Shown here piece by piece: positions 24,270 to 36,704 of a stretch of DNA of 64,000 bases. Source of the stretch: Lotus japonicus (taxonomy: Eukaryota; Streptophyta; Magnoliopsida; Fabales; Fabaceae); contig NC_080043.1 in the NCBI RefSeq assembly GCF_012489685.1, forward strand, positions 2,978,501 to 3,042,500, in the 5' to 3' direction. Position numbers and translations under genes: made by a program. The notes beneath the pieces were generated by a model. The model was given only the letters and a program-made list of their open reading frames with translations. It was not told where the DNA came from and did not search any database. How positions within the stretch are numbered: the first letter of the stretch is position 1; each line of letters begins with the position of its first letter.

Positions 24270-27200
24270 CTAACATACGATTTGAGAAGAGTCTAGTTCA
24301 CTCAAGTCCATGTCGTTAGCATCAAAATCAACATAAGGATCCACCTGGAAGCGAGCATTACACAAGTCAGACACATAAGATTATTAAAAACCTGTTTCTA
24401 TATTATATTATTCATAATCAGCATGCAAATCCATATGTGCTAAGCACAAGAAACTATTCAAGGGATAAGGCTACATGTTAAAATATTTTACCATGTAGAT
24501 TCTCTTTATGCCCACAATTTTCTAAATTGATTGTTATGTTATTTTTTAAAATATTTTCCAGAGTTCAGACTCAATATAAATATCATTTTCTGCTTACTGT
24601 AAGTTACCCCCCAGCTCATATTTAATCCCCCCAATGGTAGAAAAGAAAAAATTTCATTCAGAATTTGTGAGTTAACTAGATAACAACTAAGTACCGTTGG
24701 TCTTTCTACTGATTTGAATGAATGAAAGGTAGGGCTCGCCAAATCAGGCGACTTCAATATTGCATATGCTCCTTCATTGTTAAATCTCCTTGTCCCAAAC
24801 TGCAAAATAAAAGACCTTTAAGAAGATATAATACTTAATATGTTGCAGATCCCAATATAACAAAAATAAGCTACATTTCATGACTAAAACCCCACAAGTG
24901 CAAGGGATATATTTTATTCAAGTGATAAAACATGTATCTCTGTAGTTGCTAATGAAATGTACACCATCTGTCAATTATGTATGAATTTTCTATTATTTCA
25001 AGGATAAGTTATTTGAAAACATGCATTCCTACATACTAGATTTCTAAGCATACACAAGATGCTACTTGTAGAGAAAATGCTGACCCATTTTAATAGGAAA
25101 TGGCATAAAATACATATATGCATGGCTATGACTGAGCTTGCATCTTCTGTGTTTCCAAAATTCATTTACTGCACCCATTTGAATTCTTCAACCAAAGTTT
25201 TGAAAATCATGATGTTGCTATGGAAAATGCTGAAGGTACAATAAATGCAAACATTTGAATAAATGAATTGTATTAATACCAAATAACTAGTTGCATATAC
25301 ATATTTGAACCTGTGGGTAGTCAGGAGCACTAAAAAGTGTATATAGCTTTCCTGATTCTCCATCATGATCTATGCTGTATCCACTCAACATATCCCCAAA
25401 ATCATCCCTATCAGCCCTTGCATCAGGTCCTTCATGTGATTTGATGATCAGCTATGCAGAAAGAATAATATTTACTAAGCTTAAAAATAATGTCTATTGA
25501 GCAGTTAAAAAATATTTAATAACTTGCTTTGGTTCTTTTATACACGCCTATGCATAAGGATTCCATATCAGTCAACTATAATCTTGAGTACTACCTTTAA
25601 ATTGTGCTGCTTTAAGAAAGCCTCGGTACAATCAGGACCCCACCATAAACCTAAATTTTGACCAGCATTATCCCTCAGACCATCCCTGTGAGAGGGTTTT
25701 GACCAAAGAACGTCACTCAATAATAAGTCATGACCTTCATAAGGGAAATCTACGCAAGCTCTATTAACCTCAGATAACTCAGCTAAAGAACCAAGATCCA
25801 CATTTTGTGACATCTTCAGTTTTGGCTTTCCTGAAGAGGCAGAATGAATGCTACGGAAAAGCCCTCCATGAGTAGTATAAACACATTTACCAACAACGGA
25901 AGCTAACGGAAGCTCCTTAAAACACTCTAGGAATTTATTGTAGATATCTTCACCTTGATCGCCATACTTGGTCCACACCTCTTCCCTAAAACCATATCTT
26001 GTGGTGCAATATCTTGATTCATGACTTCCACGGAGTAAAAATACTCTGTGAGGCATCAAGACCTGAATATGCAACGACAGACTTTACATACTAATAAATA
26101 TTCAAAGAGATGGCAGTATTCTATTTCGTCACCATAATAGTTATTAGGTCATGTAAATATTTCTATACAGAAGTTTTCTGTGTTCTTTCTTTCTCCTGGT
26201 GAATGCACACCAACAAAGCAACAATCACCAGAAAAATCATGAAGTATCTCAACATTCATTAAATTTCACAACCATCGCTTACCTTCCAAGCCAGCAAGAC
26301 CAAAAATACTTCAATGCCCCAAGCTCCTTTATCTACATAATTCCCATTGAAAACATAACACTGGTTCTCAGAAGGAACTCCTGCATGCTTCAAAAGAAAC
26401 ACCAAGTCATGAAACTGCCCATGTATATCGCCTACAACAATGACTCTTGAATCTTCTCCTTGACAATTAATCTCTACACAGTTTGGTTCTTTACTTAAAA
26501 TGCTATGAGCAGCATCTGTCAATTTATCCACCAAAACGGTTGGCCCAACCTGACAGAATTCAGACGGCAACATCCTCCATGAAGCCTGCTCAAGGATGAA
26601 CATCATTTCCTGAACCCACTCTAAGGTGACACAATCATCAGGAGGCCATAAAAGACATTGACGAAAGCCTGATGGTAACAGAGACTCGTGTGCATCGTCT
26701 ACCCCATTTTCAAATCTTAAAACATGTTCCACATACAACATATCATCTTCATGCATCATGCTTTGTGCCTCATCAATCAGGACATCCCCATTGCTGATCT
26801 TCGATGACTCACCCACGGGACTATCTCTCATCCCTTCATCCATTAAGCCAACCTGAAAAACTGATCAATGTACGCTCAGAGAAATCTTAAATCTAGACAA
26901 AAGGGTAAAAGTTCAAAAACACTAAGATAATAAGCAGCATTAACCCCCTACTTGCTCTGAGAGTGAGTCAGGCTTAGTTATTGCAACTCTGTGTTGTTTA
27001 TCAATAACCCCGTTAGCAATGTCTCTCATCCTCAACACTAGATGCATCCTCTGTTCATCCAAGCCTTCATAGGACATTCTACTTAATATTTGAATGATAT
27101 CTCTGGATGCACACACCTGCAAACTGCATTAAGTCAGTTCAGAGAGAGAGCTAAAATTGACATAATCCATCATGAATTAATCTACAAAAGAAGCATTGCG

Positions 27201-27517
27201 GACCATTTTCTCGATACTGTGGCGCAAGGCAGTGACCACATCATTCTTAGTCACCTGTATATAGAACCCAATTAATGAAGACCATGCTCATGACAAAGAA
27301 AACTATGTACAAAAAAATCAACAGTTGTTCATCTCTCTTGGTCTCAGAGTCTTAGTCTTACCTTTTTATCGCGATCATCAACAATGCCGCGCGCTATTTC
27401 TCTCATCATCACTAAGGAATGAACTTGCTGATCATCTAAATTTACCAAGGACATGGAATTAATTCCTTCCAGAATCTTCTGACATCCACTCTTCATTCTC
27501 TCTGTGTGATGGTCCAT
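24270..27517 (-). CDS. PP7-type protein phosphatase homologue, predicted inactive
   Basis: Eight exons (27517-27362, 27254-27186, 27116-26952, 26852-26283, 26062-25595, 25451-25311, 24799-24695, 24344-24270) join in phase into 582 residues. The phosphoesterase core spans about 265-555. GDIHGQ (Asp272, His274), THGG (His385) and KSHEG (His482) keep metal ligands. The usual GDxVDRG reads GNYVDKG (Asn301, Lys305), and RGNHE reads RGSHE (Ser333). Losing the bridging Asp and the Asn ligand predicts a pseudophosphatase, as in the Arabidopsis protein named PP7 inactive homolog (At5g10900). The first 130 residues hold two related helical segments ([12 protein letters not shown] and [12 protein letters not shown]) of unknown role. 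An untranslated exon ends at 27698. The final exon contains an alternative donor that could extend the protein to 23157. Confidence 0.85.
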
Positions 27518-27519
27518 GA

Positions 27520-27525
27520 CTACAT
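27520..27525 (-). promoter_or_regulatory. Minimal start-stop upstream ORF
   Basis: If the untranslated exon (ending at 27698) is spliced to an acceptor at 27529-27531, the mature leader contains ATG directly followed by TAG, two bases before the main ATG at 27517. Start-stop elements of this kind can stall ribosomes and reduce translation. The effect here is inference. Confidence 0.35.
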
Positions 27526-27697
27526 TAACTGACTCATGCAACAAATTTGAGCATAGTTAGAATATGCAAGCAAAAATTTGCACAATGCTTTGTGCCATGT
27601 GGGGGAGTAAAGATAAGAACTTTGAAGAGTACTGCAGTTTACATGGAGAATAATGAAAAACCCCAAATTTGAGGGATAAAAGGGGTAAAGCTAATAC

Positions 27698-27790
27698 CTC
27701 ACTGCTGGTGGAACCTTCTTTCTACACTCCAATCTGGAATTAACGAAGATCTTTGAGCTGAGCAAGCTCTTGAATTTGTGATTCCAGGTT
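27698..27790 (-). other. Putative 5' untranslated exon of the PP7-like gene
   Basis: Read leftward, the sequence ends in gtgag followed by a gtatta donor, with a plausible branch point (ctaac) and cag acceptor just before the first coding exon. It holds no in-frame ATG for the main protein. The right edge is approximate. Confidence 0.4.
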
Positions 27791-27940
27791 CGGAAATGGG
27801 TTGCAGGTGCAATCAGAGCTTCAAAGCTCTTGTCTTTGTCCAGAGCGATGCAATTTCAATATTTCATGGAGGGAATGAAATTAGGGTTTATTCGCGGGTG
27901 ATTCTAATGTGGACAGTAGAAAGAGGATTGAAATTGATAA

Positions 27941-28891
27941 GGCTTAATTCCAGTTTGGGCCCCTGATGTTTCAGAAATGTGCGATTTGCGTCCCCGTGTT
28001 TAAAACGTGCGGTCAAGCTCCCAGACGTTTCTAAAACGTGCGATCGACGCCCTTCCGTCCATATCCGTTTGGTTCCGTCTGTTGACCAAATGGAGCTGCG
28101 TCCACGTGTAATAAAACGAGCGAATTTACCCCCTGATCTTTCATATTTGTGCAATTTGCCTCCCTAATGTTTAAAACGAGCGAATTTACTCCCTCATGTT
28201 TCAATAAAATTTAAAATAAAACAATTTAATTAAAAAACTAAATAATATCAGAATATAACTAAATATAAATTATAAAAAATCCAAATCAGTTCATCTTTTT
28301 CACCTGTAATCTCACTCTCTTCACCATAGCCATTTATGTGTTTTTTGTTTGTGCTGGATCTATTTTTTCATGAAAAATGGAGAGAAATGTGTGTGTTTGA
28401 AAGTGGAAGATGAACTAGGGAGAAAATTGTTATTAATATTCTTGATAAATGTGTTGTTTTGTTAACGAACATGAATTGAAGATTCAATTTTTTTTCTTCA
28501 ATTGTTGTTGATTTGAATCTGTTTCAGGTTGTGTTACTTTGATAATGAATGATTTGTTTTCATTCAAGATTAATGATATGTTTTTTTTTTTCTCAAACAA
28601 ATTAATGATTTTTTTTGTTACAATCTTTTAAAGATTTATTTTTTGAAATTCTGTTTTTAAACATTAGGGAGACAAATTGCACAAAGATGAAAGATCAAGG
28701 AGTAAATTCGCTCGTTTTATTACACGTGGACGCAGCTCCGTTTGGTCAAAAGACGGAACCAAACGGATATGGACGGGAGGGCTTCGATCGCACGTTTTAG
28801 AAACGTCAGGGAGCTTGACCGCACGTTTTAAACATGGGGGACGCAAATCGCACATTTCTGAAACATCAAGGACCCAAACTGGAATTAAGCC
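27941..28891. mobile_element. Mutator-type MITE 1 with long TIRs and 9-bp TSD
   Basis: The ends at 27941-28178 and 28656-28891 are inverted repeats of each other over about 235 bp, beginning ggcttaattccagtttggg. The element is flanked by the identical 9-bp duplication aattgataa (27932-27940 and 28892-28900). Long inverted repeats with a 9-bp duplication are the signature of Mutator-like elements. The 480-bp interior has no transposase. It sits about 150 bp upstream of the PP7-like untranslated exon. Confidence 0.9.
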
Positions 28892-28908
28892 AATTGATAA
28901 AGAAAAAA

Positions 28909-30121
28909 GGCTTAATAGCACTTTTGGTCCCCCACGTTTCAAAAATGTGCAATATTAATCCCCCACATTTGAAAATAACAAAATTAGTCCCACACGTTTG
29001 ACAACGTGTGCATTTTTGGTCCCACCGTTAACATTTTAACGTTTTCCGTCAAAAATCTAATTAAAAATTAAACAAAAAATGGAAAATATTATGAAATTAA
29101 TTAAAATCTTCCCCTTCATCATCTTTATCTTCTTCTTCACCTCCAACCTCCCCAGGCACCACCCAAACCATAAATCATGAATAAATTGATTTTTCCCAAC
29201 ACATAAATCATGAATAAAAGCATGAATTTTTTTCAACTCAAAACTCAGTTCCAGAAACCCAAAAATAAAACAAAAAACATGGAATCTAACACCAAATATG
29301 TGTTAAATATCTTCTTCACCAACAATATCAAATCCTCTAACAGGCCTTCCCATTCCAGCAAATCATCTTCATCAAGTCATCCTCTAACATCATATCTTCT
29401 TCACCAACAATATCACCCAAGCCCGTTTCCATTCCACACAGACAACACCACCCATCAAGCCATCTCCCTGACCTAGAACCCCCCGCCCACTGCAACCCAA
29501 TCAGATCTACAACGTGAAGAAAAGAAAAGAAAAGAAAAATCAAAGCTTTCTTCAGATCTGGGTTCGAAGAGGCGGTGACTCCGTTGTTTTGAGAAGCTTC
29601 GAAATGTTGGTGGTGAGCTAATGACTCGATGGTGAGGAGCGGTGGTGGTCGATTGCTGCAACGGCTTGTTGTTTGGAGGTGACGGCGGTGTGGTAGTGGT
29701 GGTGGCTCTAGTAGAAGAAGGGTTAGGGAATGAGAACGATTTGTGGTTATGGTGTATTGAAAGCTTTCTTCAGATTAGGGATTTTAAAGGAAAGAGAAAG
29801 GGAAAAGTGATATAAATGAGATATTTGGTGGTTTTGTGGTTATGGTGCTTGAAGTTTGTGGTTTTGATGGAAGAATGATGAAGATGATGAATTAAAAGAT
29901 CTGGATTCGGTTGCTGTTGGAGGATGAAGTTTTATTTTTTTATTTCTGGCTTAATAGCACTTTTGGTCACACAAAAACGTTAAGTTTCTAACGGCAAATT
30001 AGCTGAGGGACCAAAACTGCTAACGGAGATAAACGTTGAGGTACCATTATGCTATTTTCAAACGTGGGGGATTAATATTGCACATTTTTGAAACGTGGGG
30101 GACCAAAAGTGCTATTAAGCC
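28909..30121. mobile_element. Mutator-type MITE 2 with 9-bp TSD
   Basis: The ends start ggcttaatagcacttttggt and are inverted over about 65 bp (28909-28975 and 30055-30121). The flanking 9-bp duplication is aagaaaaaa (28900-28908 and 30122-30130). An extra direct copy of the left end lies inside at 29948-29970. The interior is long for a MITE and includes CT/GGT-rich sequence at 29400-29720 that could be captured genomic DNA; I see no intact frame there. Its left duplication shares one base with the right duplication of MITE 1. Confidence 0.88.
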
Positions 30122-30229
30122 AAGAAAAAATTGAAAGGGATAATTGATAATTCCAATTTTTGTGTATTAAATAGCTCTCATAATTTCGACTTAGGTGTGG
30201 TGAAGTCAAAAAATAATTGCTAATGAAAT

Positions 30230-32176
30230 CCTCTATGAAGCTAAATGTAAGAAGATTACAACCCTTGCGTTTAAAGTTGATTATGAGAAAGCGTAAGGTT
30301 CAATGAAGTGAGATTTTCTTCTTTATATGTCGTGCATAATGAAGTTTTGTGATACGTGGGTGAAATGAATAAAAAGTTGTATGGCGACTAGTACGGTATC
30401 TATTTGGCCAATGGCAGTCTATGTGATGAATTTACAATGCGGAAGGGGTTGAGACAAGGGACCCGTGGCACGTTTCTTGTTTCTTATGGTTGCAGAAGGT
30501 TAGTATGGTCTCTTGAGACAAGCAGTGGTTGTCAGTAACTTTTATGGATTCATGTCGGGTGTTGAAAGGGGGTGGAGTCTTGATGATGCAATTAGCTTAT
30601 GACACTATCTTTGTTGGGGATGCTACCTTAGATAATGTTGTGACAATCAAATGCATTCTTATAATATGCTTTGAGTTGGTGTCAGGGCTGAATGTGAACT
30701 TCTCAAAAGCAAATTAGTGGGCATTTTCGTGGATGATTGGTCTCTTCGGAGCTTCGCATCACTTCTTCATTTCAAAATTTGTTATCCCCTTTATATATCT
30801 TGGATTGTTAGATGGGGGAAATATGAGGAGAGCCCCTCATTGAGACCCTGTTACGAAAACAAAAACATCTTTCATTTGAAGAAAAAATTAGCCTAATAAA
30901 GAGTGTCTTGTCCTCTATCTCATTGTACTATCTATCTTTCTTTCAAGTTCTAGCAATGGTTATCAAGGAGAGCATGAGATTATGAAAACTTTTATATAGG
31001 GCAACTTTGATGGAAACTCAAAAATTGTTTGGGTAAGTTGGGAGAAATATGTTGGGCAAAGGAGGAGAGTGGGTTGGGAGTGAAGGAATGATGGTATTTT
31101 ATTAAGGCACTCCTAGGAAAATGGAGATCGAGACTAATGTATGAGAAATAGAGTTTGTTTATTGTGCAGGGTCATTAGTGTCAAATATGACCATGCTCAA
31201 CCCTCCAAAAGCTTAAGTGGGGTGGAGTGATATTTGAAAAATTTGTTTTGATGAGGATAATGGAAGTTAGTTTGATGCTTGTATAAGTAGAAAGGTGGAG
31301 GAATGGAATTATGTCCTACTTTGGGAGGATAACCGGCTTGGAATGGGTATATTATGTGAGAAAATTTTCAAACTTTTTAACTTAATTATCAATTTATAAG
31401 AACTGTTGTTAAATTACCATATAACTTGTAGAAAGAAAGCTCAAGGCAGTATCTGTGTGACGTTGTTGAAGAGAATTCAAGGGCTCTTTCCCGCCAGGGA
31501 CACACAAAAAAAAACCCTTTATGGCTCCTCTGTTTGGGGAGAAGAACCAGGGGAATTGGTTGTTAGAGGTCAGTGCCCTGTTGAGAAGGGTGACTCAGGA
31601 AAGTGAAGAGCAAGGTTGCAGAGGTAGAGCTTGACTTGTCCTCTTCTTCGGGTCTAGGGGAGAATGCTTTGGGTTCTTTGAATAATTAGTTGATGTTATA
31701 TTTAAGCCGCAGGGGTCCTCCGAGTGTTATGACGAGGGCGAGATCAGCTTTGACCTTGGGGAAAAAGGTTAGATTTGTATAATGATTGCACTGATGAAGC
31801 TTCTCTTCATGGCATTGCAGATAATATTAGGTCTCGTAGACTTAGTCGTAGTTGATTGACTAGTCTCTTATGGGTTTTAGGACTTTTGTTCATAGAGATC
31901 TCTTAGGCTGTTTTGGGCCTTTGTTGGATTTTCCAGGGTTTTTCTTTCAGAGGGTCTGCTTTGTAGTTATTTGATGATTAGATTTTTGTTGTAGTGATCA
32001 TCCTTCCCCCTCACTTCTTGTAAGCATTGTTCCCATATCTTTGTCATAATCTATGTTTTTGCTTTTATCTCTTTGTTTTGTTCCTTTTTTTTCTTTATGT
32101 AGTGTTTTTTCTTTTTTTTCTTCTTGTATTGGGTTGAAGTACCCCTTGTATTTTTCTTCTTAATACAATTCTTTAA
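30230..32176 (+). pseudogene. Decayed L1-type LINE, reverse transcriptase part
   Basis: Broken frames preserve reverse transcriptase landmarks. Near 30590-30716 a segment reads QLAYDTIFVGDATLDNVVTI and then FELVSGLNVNFSKA, matching the catalytic region of plant LINE reverse transcriptases, where the family has an A/ADD box; here only one Asp of the pair remains. Stops and frame changes are frequent. The 3' end near 32130-32176 (attgggttgaagtacccctt, then an A-run) resembles LINE 3' tails. It is clearly inactive. Confidence 0.6.
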
Positions 32177-32859
32177 AAAAAATCTTGCTCGTTATAATAG
32201 TTAGGTTCTTAAGTTTTTCTTAAGTTGGACCTGAGTTTGTTGTTCATACATGGGACATAAATTGAGGAGGTTCATTGCTGTTAAAATTACAGGCAGGTCG
32301 AGTTTGTTGTTGGGGTATTTTCTTCATACATTTTTATGCCAAAACTGCGGATGGTGTATATATGGAATAATTGCATGGACAAAATTTAAAAAAAAAGTGT
32401 AAAGGTGTTGAACAATTTATAGTATGTGCAAATATATTTTGATAGTAGTTGTGAATGGGATAGAGTTCTATTTTAAAGCATGGCTTGTGAAAATCAAATC
32501 CCTTTGTTAGCCTACCATGCAGAAGACAATGTGTGAGTATGTCATTTATGATGTGTATGCCGGCCATATGTGTAATTTTCATTAACAAAATAGATTTGAT
32601 TTGAGCATCTTTAAAATTAGAGGGGACTAATTAAAATCACGCAATTAAAAATGAGGGCACTAAAATCAGCCAAAACTAATAGTAGAGGACCCAAATCATG
32701 CATTTAAACCTTGAAAATAAGTAAGATAAAATTCCCCAAAGCTACTAATAGGGGATTAAAAGTGCATTTAAGTCCTCTTAAGAAAAATGCATTTAAGTCT
32801 TGATATTTTTAACATTAATTTTGATTGTTACCCGTACGGCTAAACATCAACACTGTGCA

Positions 32860-34426
32860 TAGGGGTGGAAATAGGCCAGGCGGCTCGTCAGGGGCCTATG
32901 GCTTGGCTCGTTAGAGGCTCGGCTCGGCTCGTTTATTAAAAAGGTCAGGCTAAGGCTTTTTTAAAAGCTTGATTAACCAAAAAGGTCAGGCTCAAACTAT
33001 TAAAAAAGCCTATTTGGCCTAACAGGCCGGCCTATTTATATATTATTTGATTTTTTTTTAAACTGATGTATACTTTAGTATAAAACAAAACCCTAAGTTC
33101 CTACCCTAACCTAGATTAGAAAGGTTCCAGACATATTCAACATGACACATCATCAACCGCACAGGACGCAGGGTGCAGTCGGCCACCCTTGTCGGTCTGC
33201 CGCTGCCAAGTCCACCTCTCCTCCAAACCGCGAGTCACCACTCACCACCACCGTTTTACAAGAATTGCAGGTGTCTATTTTTATTTAAAAAGAAAGTGCA
33301 ATAATGTATAAAAAGCTTATTAGCCCGCCAGCCTAATGACATTCTTTTAATATAATTGTCTGTTAAATAGGCTTTTAAGCAAGGTTATGAAAACCGGACC
33401 GGTAGTCAAACCGGTAAGGGCACTGGTTCACGGTTCATTGGTTCAACCGTAGTCAAACCGTGGTCCAACCGGTATTACCGCTATATATTAAATAATATTA
33501 TTTTAAAATAAATATAGAATATATATAGGGTAATATTGAATATAAAAAGAAAATATCCATAACTTTATACTAAAAAATATATTACCCAACATAATATCAC
33601 AACCAAATAGGTTCAAAGTAACAATAGATAAGATAATTCTAATAGCACATATTCTAACAATATATCCTATGTTTCAAAAAAACAATATATCTTTTTTTTG
33701 CCGTGACATTAGTCTATTTTAGAATAACAACACTAGTTTTTTTTTGCAAAAACAACAAAAACATATAATAAAAAAGGCCCAGTTGTAAACAAGTATTGAG
33801 CCCACTACCCAAACCCTAAAATTATCTTACTTTTCTTTTCCTTTCTTACCTCCAATTCATCTTCATGCAGCCTCCTTTCTGAAACACACTCCTGCCACAC
33901 TTCCTTCTCTCTCTCTCCCTTTCTCTTTCTCTCATCATCCCCTCAACATATCAAGGTTGGCATAAACTTTGATACTTCCAGTTCCAGTACACGGTGCCAC
34001 AACGGAGTTCATGTGCTGCAAGAGGGTTTTTTTATTTTTTTTTGGAAACCAAAGTGACGCTTTTCAGGCCATTTTCATTGAACCGGCTCAAACCGGAAAA
34101 CCACCGGTTTTGTCCGGTTTAGCGGTTCTTAACCGGTCTCATCGGTTTTTATCCGGTTTTCATCATGGGCGGTTATTCACATGCAACGGACCGTCCACCC
34201 TTCCGGTTCCCGGTCTGACCGGTCGAACCGGCCGGTCCGGTCCGGTTTTCATAACCATGCTTTTAAGCAGGCTTGTAGGCCATGTCAGGTTTTAGAAAAG
34301 GCCAGGTCAAGCTGTAAAATTTGGCCTATTAATAAACCACAGGCCAGACTTGGGCCACAAAAAAAGAATGCAGGCCAGGCCTAGGCCACGCAAAGTTCGG
34401 CTCGGCCCGGCCTATTTCCACCCCTA
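32860..34426. mobile_element. TIR element (hAT-like), interrupted by a nested element
   Basis: The left end taggggtggaaataggcc and the right end ggcctatttccacccctaac are inverted, and both flanks are rich in ggcctat/aggccag words. No clean 8-bp duplication is visible, so class assignment rests on end sequence. The middle is occupied by the element at 33380-34259. Confidence 0.6.
33380..34259. mobile_element. Nested hAT-type element with 8-bp TSD
   Basis: Ends caaggttatgaaaaccggac and ggtccggttttcataaccatg are inverted repeats. The element is flanked by the identical duplication cttttaag (33372-33379 and 34260-34267), the 8-bp length typical of hAT. It is 880 bp long, rich in ccggt words near both ends, and has no transposase. 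It inserted into the older element spanning 32860-34426. Confidence 0.88.
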
Positions 34427-34581
34427 ACGTCGTGGATAACTTATTTTTTCCTTACAATATTGTCAAATGATGTCATATATTTCAACCATAATTTATATTT
34501 CGTCTATTCTTTATAGAAAAGAAACTGTATACTAAAAGTGTCGGCCGGCAACCGGCAACAGCGGCAGCAATACTTCCAAAA

Positions 34582-34628
<47 letters not shown>

Positions 34629-36333
34629 GTTTGCGTAATAAAAAAATTAAGCATGCTTAGAAAATACTATATACAAATTAAATTATTTGTCATTCTATTC
34701 TTTTTCCTGTATTGTACTAGCTATTAGAAAATATATATTGGAAGTTTGCGTAATAAAAAAAGCATGCTTAGAAATTGGGTATCAAATCACTATCGAAAAA
34801 GAAAGAAAAAGACAATCATATATACAAATTAAATTATTTGTCATTCTATTCTTTTAAAGCCATGCCGTGTCACAAATTAATCAATAAAAAGTTGAGTTTT
34901 ATATTTGAAGAATCAAAGGAATATAGCTAGCTATAGAACCATAGATTAGGAAAGAGAAAGGGATAATATACCATTTACACTGTAATTCCACACGCATATA
35001 TAAGAATGAGATTAAAACACCGGAATAAAAATAAGTAATATAATAAATGAGGTAATAGGAAATGTAGAAAATAAAGTGATTGAAAAAAAAATTATATAAA
35101 TCATCATGATAAAGTTTGGGTTAAATAATCCATCATCCAATCACATTGGAGATAAATGAGCTGGAAATAAATTAATAAATAAAATATAAAAATTCTAACT
35201 CATTGATCTCTAATATGATTGAATGATGAGTTATTTAATCCAAATTTTATAATGGTCATTTAGACAAAAAAAAAAAAAACGATAGAAAAGAATTGTGTGA
35301 ATGAATTATTTCTCAAAATGAATACTTCAAGATGTGATGTGATGTAGCGGACAATGAGTGGAGCCCATTATCCACTTAAGCCTTAACATGCACGTTAATA
35401 AAATTTATTGAGTTATATTGCACAGCACAACAAAGGATAAGTCAATTTTTATTGTACTGAAGCAGTACTGGAAAATGTCCGCCAGTGAGTAAAACAAAGA
35501 CACCGCCTTGATTTCTTATCTTACCACCCAAAAAAGAACTTGATTTCTTATCAACTAAGATATATAATTTTTATGATTTTCTATTATTAAGAAAGAGTCT
35601 AGCAGCCCAAAATACAAGGACTTAGCTCATTAGGCACAACGTATTATAAGAGTAAGAGCCAAACATAAAATAAACTCTACGGGAGGAGAAGAGGGTATTG
35701 AGGTTTTAGGGTTATTGGTTAATGTATCTACACTATTCAGACACTATTATAAGCAAAAAAAAAAAAATCATTCAATAATTAATGATGTATCTAGTCTATA
35801 ATAATGATTAGATACAACATTTATTCAATGAATCTAAAACGTTATTTTTTGCTTATAATAGTAATCGGATGATGTATATATATTGAGAGAAGATACCTCA
35901 ATTTTATTTTATTTCATTTTGAAAAAAAAAACTCTTGAATTTTGTGAATTTTATTTGGCTCCCAAAACCGAATGACATGATCACATAAACATCACTACAT
36001 GACCAACGTCAAGGAGCAGTTAAATTCTTGGGTTTTCACTTGGTCCTTTTTGTTGTGTAAGTGTTCATGAACAAGTTAACAGTTAGGTTGATGATTTACC
36101 CAACCACATGAAATCAGATGAACATTATAAATGCAGACCTTGTTTTGTCGCCTATTGGCAGGACATTATAATCTACCAAGATCATCAAATTAATTGCAGA
36201 ACAAATTCAAACAACATTTGTAATTTTGTATAGACTATAAAGTGTTAGCGGGTATTCCGTTTCTTCCATGATCTCTTTAATTATTTAGCTATAGGCCTAT
36301 AGCTAACCAAAAAAAAGTATATTAAAAAGATAG
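34427..36333. other. Intergenic with (AT)n tract
   Basis: An AT microsatellite lies at about 34584-34623. Nearby, tacaaattaaattatttgtcattctattc occurs twice (near 34671 and 34822), a short direct duplication of about 150-bp period. No gene was seen. Confidence 0.5.
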
Positions 36334-36341
36334 TTCAAAGC

Positions 36342-36704
36342 CAGTGACGGATGCAAGTAGACAACTATGAGGGCACTTGCCCTCACTTGAATATGGAAAA
36401 TTACATTAGAAAAAAATTTGAGTAGTAAAAGTATGTGAATTTTAATGATTTCTTTGATACAAATTGCCCTCACTTATGTCTCACATTACTAAATGCCCTC
36501 ACTTGTGTCCCACATTGCTAAATGCTCTCACTTGAGTAGTAAAAGTATGTGGATTTTAGTGACCCATTTGGTAAAAAATGTCTTTACTTGTGTTTTCTTT
36601 GGTAAAAAAATGTATTCACTTCTAATAGTATATGCTATTTTTTTTTTAACAAATTTATATGTATATATTGCCCTTACTACATAAAATTTCTGGATCCGTC
36701 ACTG
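36342..36704. mobile_element. hAT MITE with 8-bp TSD
   Basis: Ends cagtgacggatgcaag and tggatccgtcactg are inverted, and the 8-bp duplication ttcaaagc flanks both sides (36334-36341 and 36705-36712). The 363-bp interior contains repeated tgccctcactt motifs and no coding capacity. Confidence 0.88.

Noticed and set aside
27778..28958. Several mirrored open frames of 60-93 codons
   Set aside because: They come from the long inverted repeats of Mutator-type MITE 1, which encode similar strings from both strands and contain no transposase motif.
32852..34434. An 8-bp duplication for the outer TIR element
   Set aside because: The flanks actgtgca and acgtcgtg do not match well enough to claim one.
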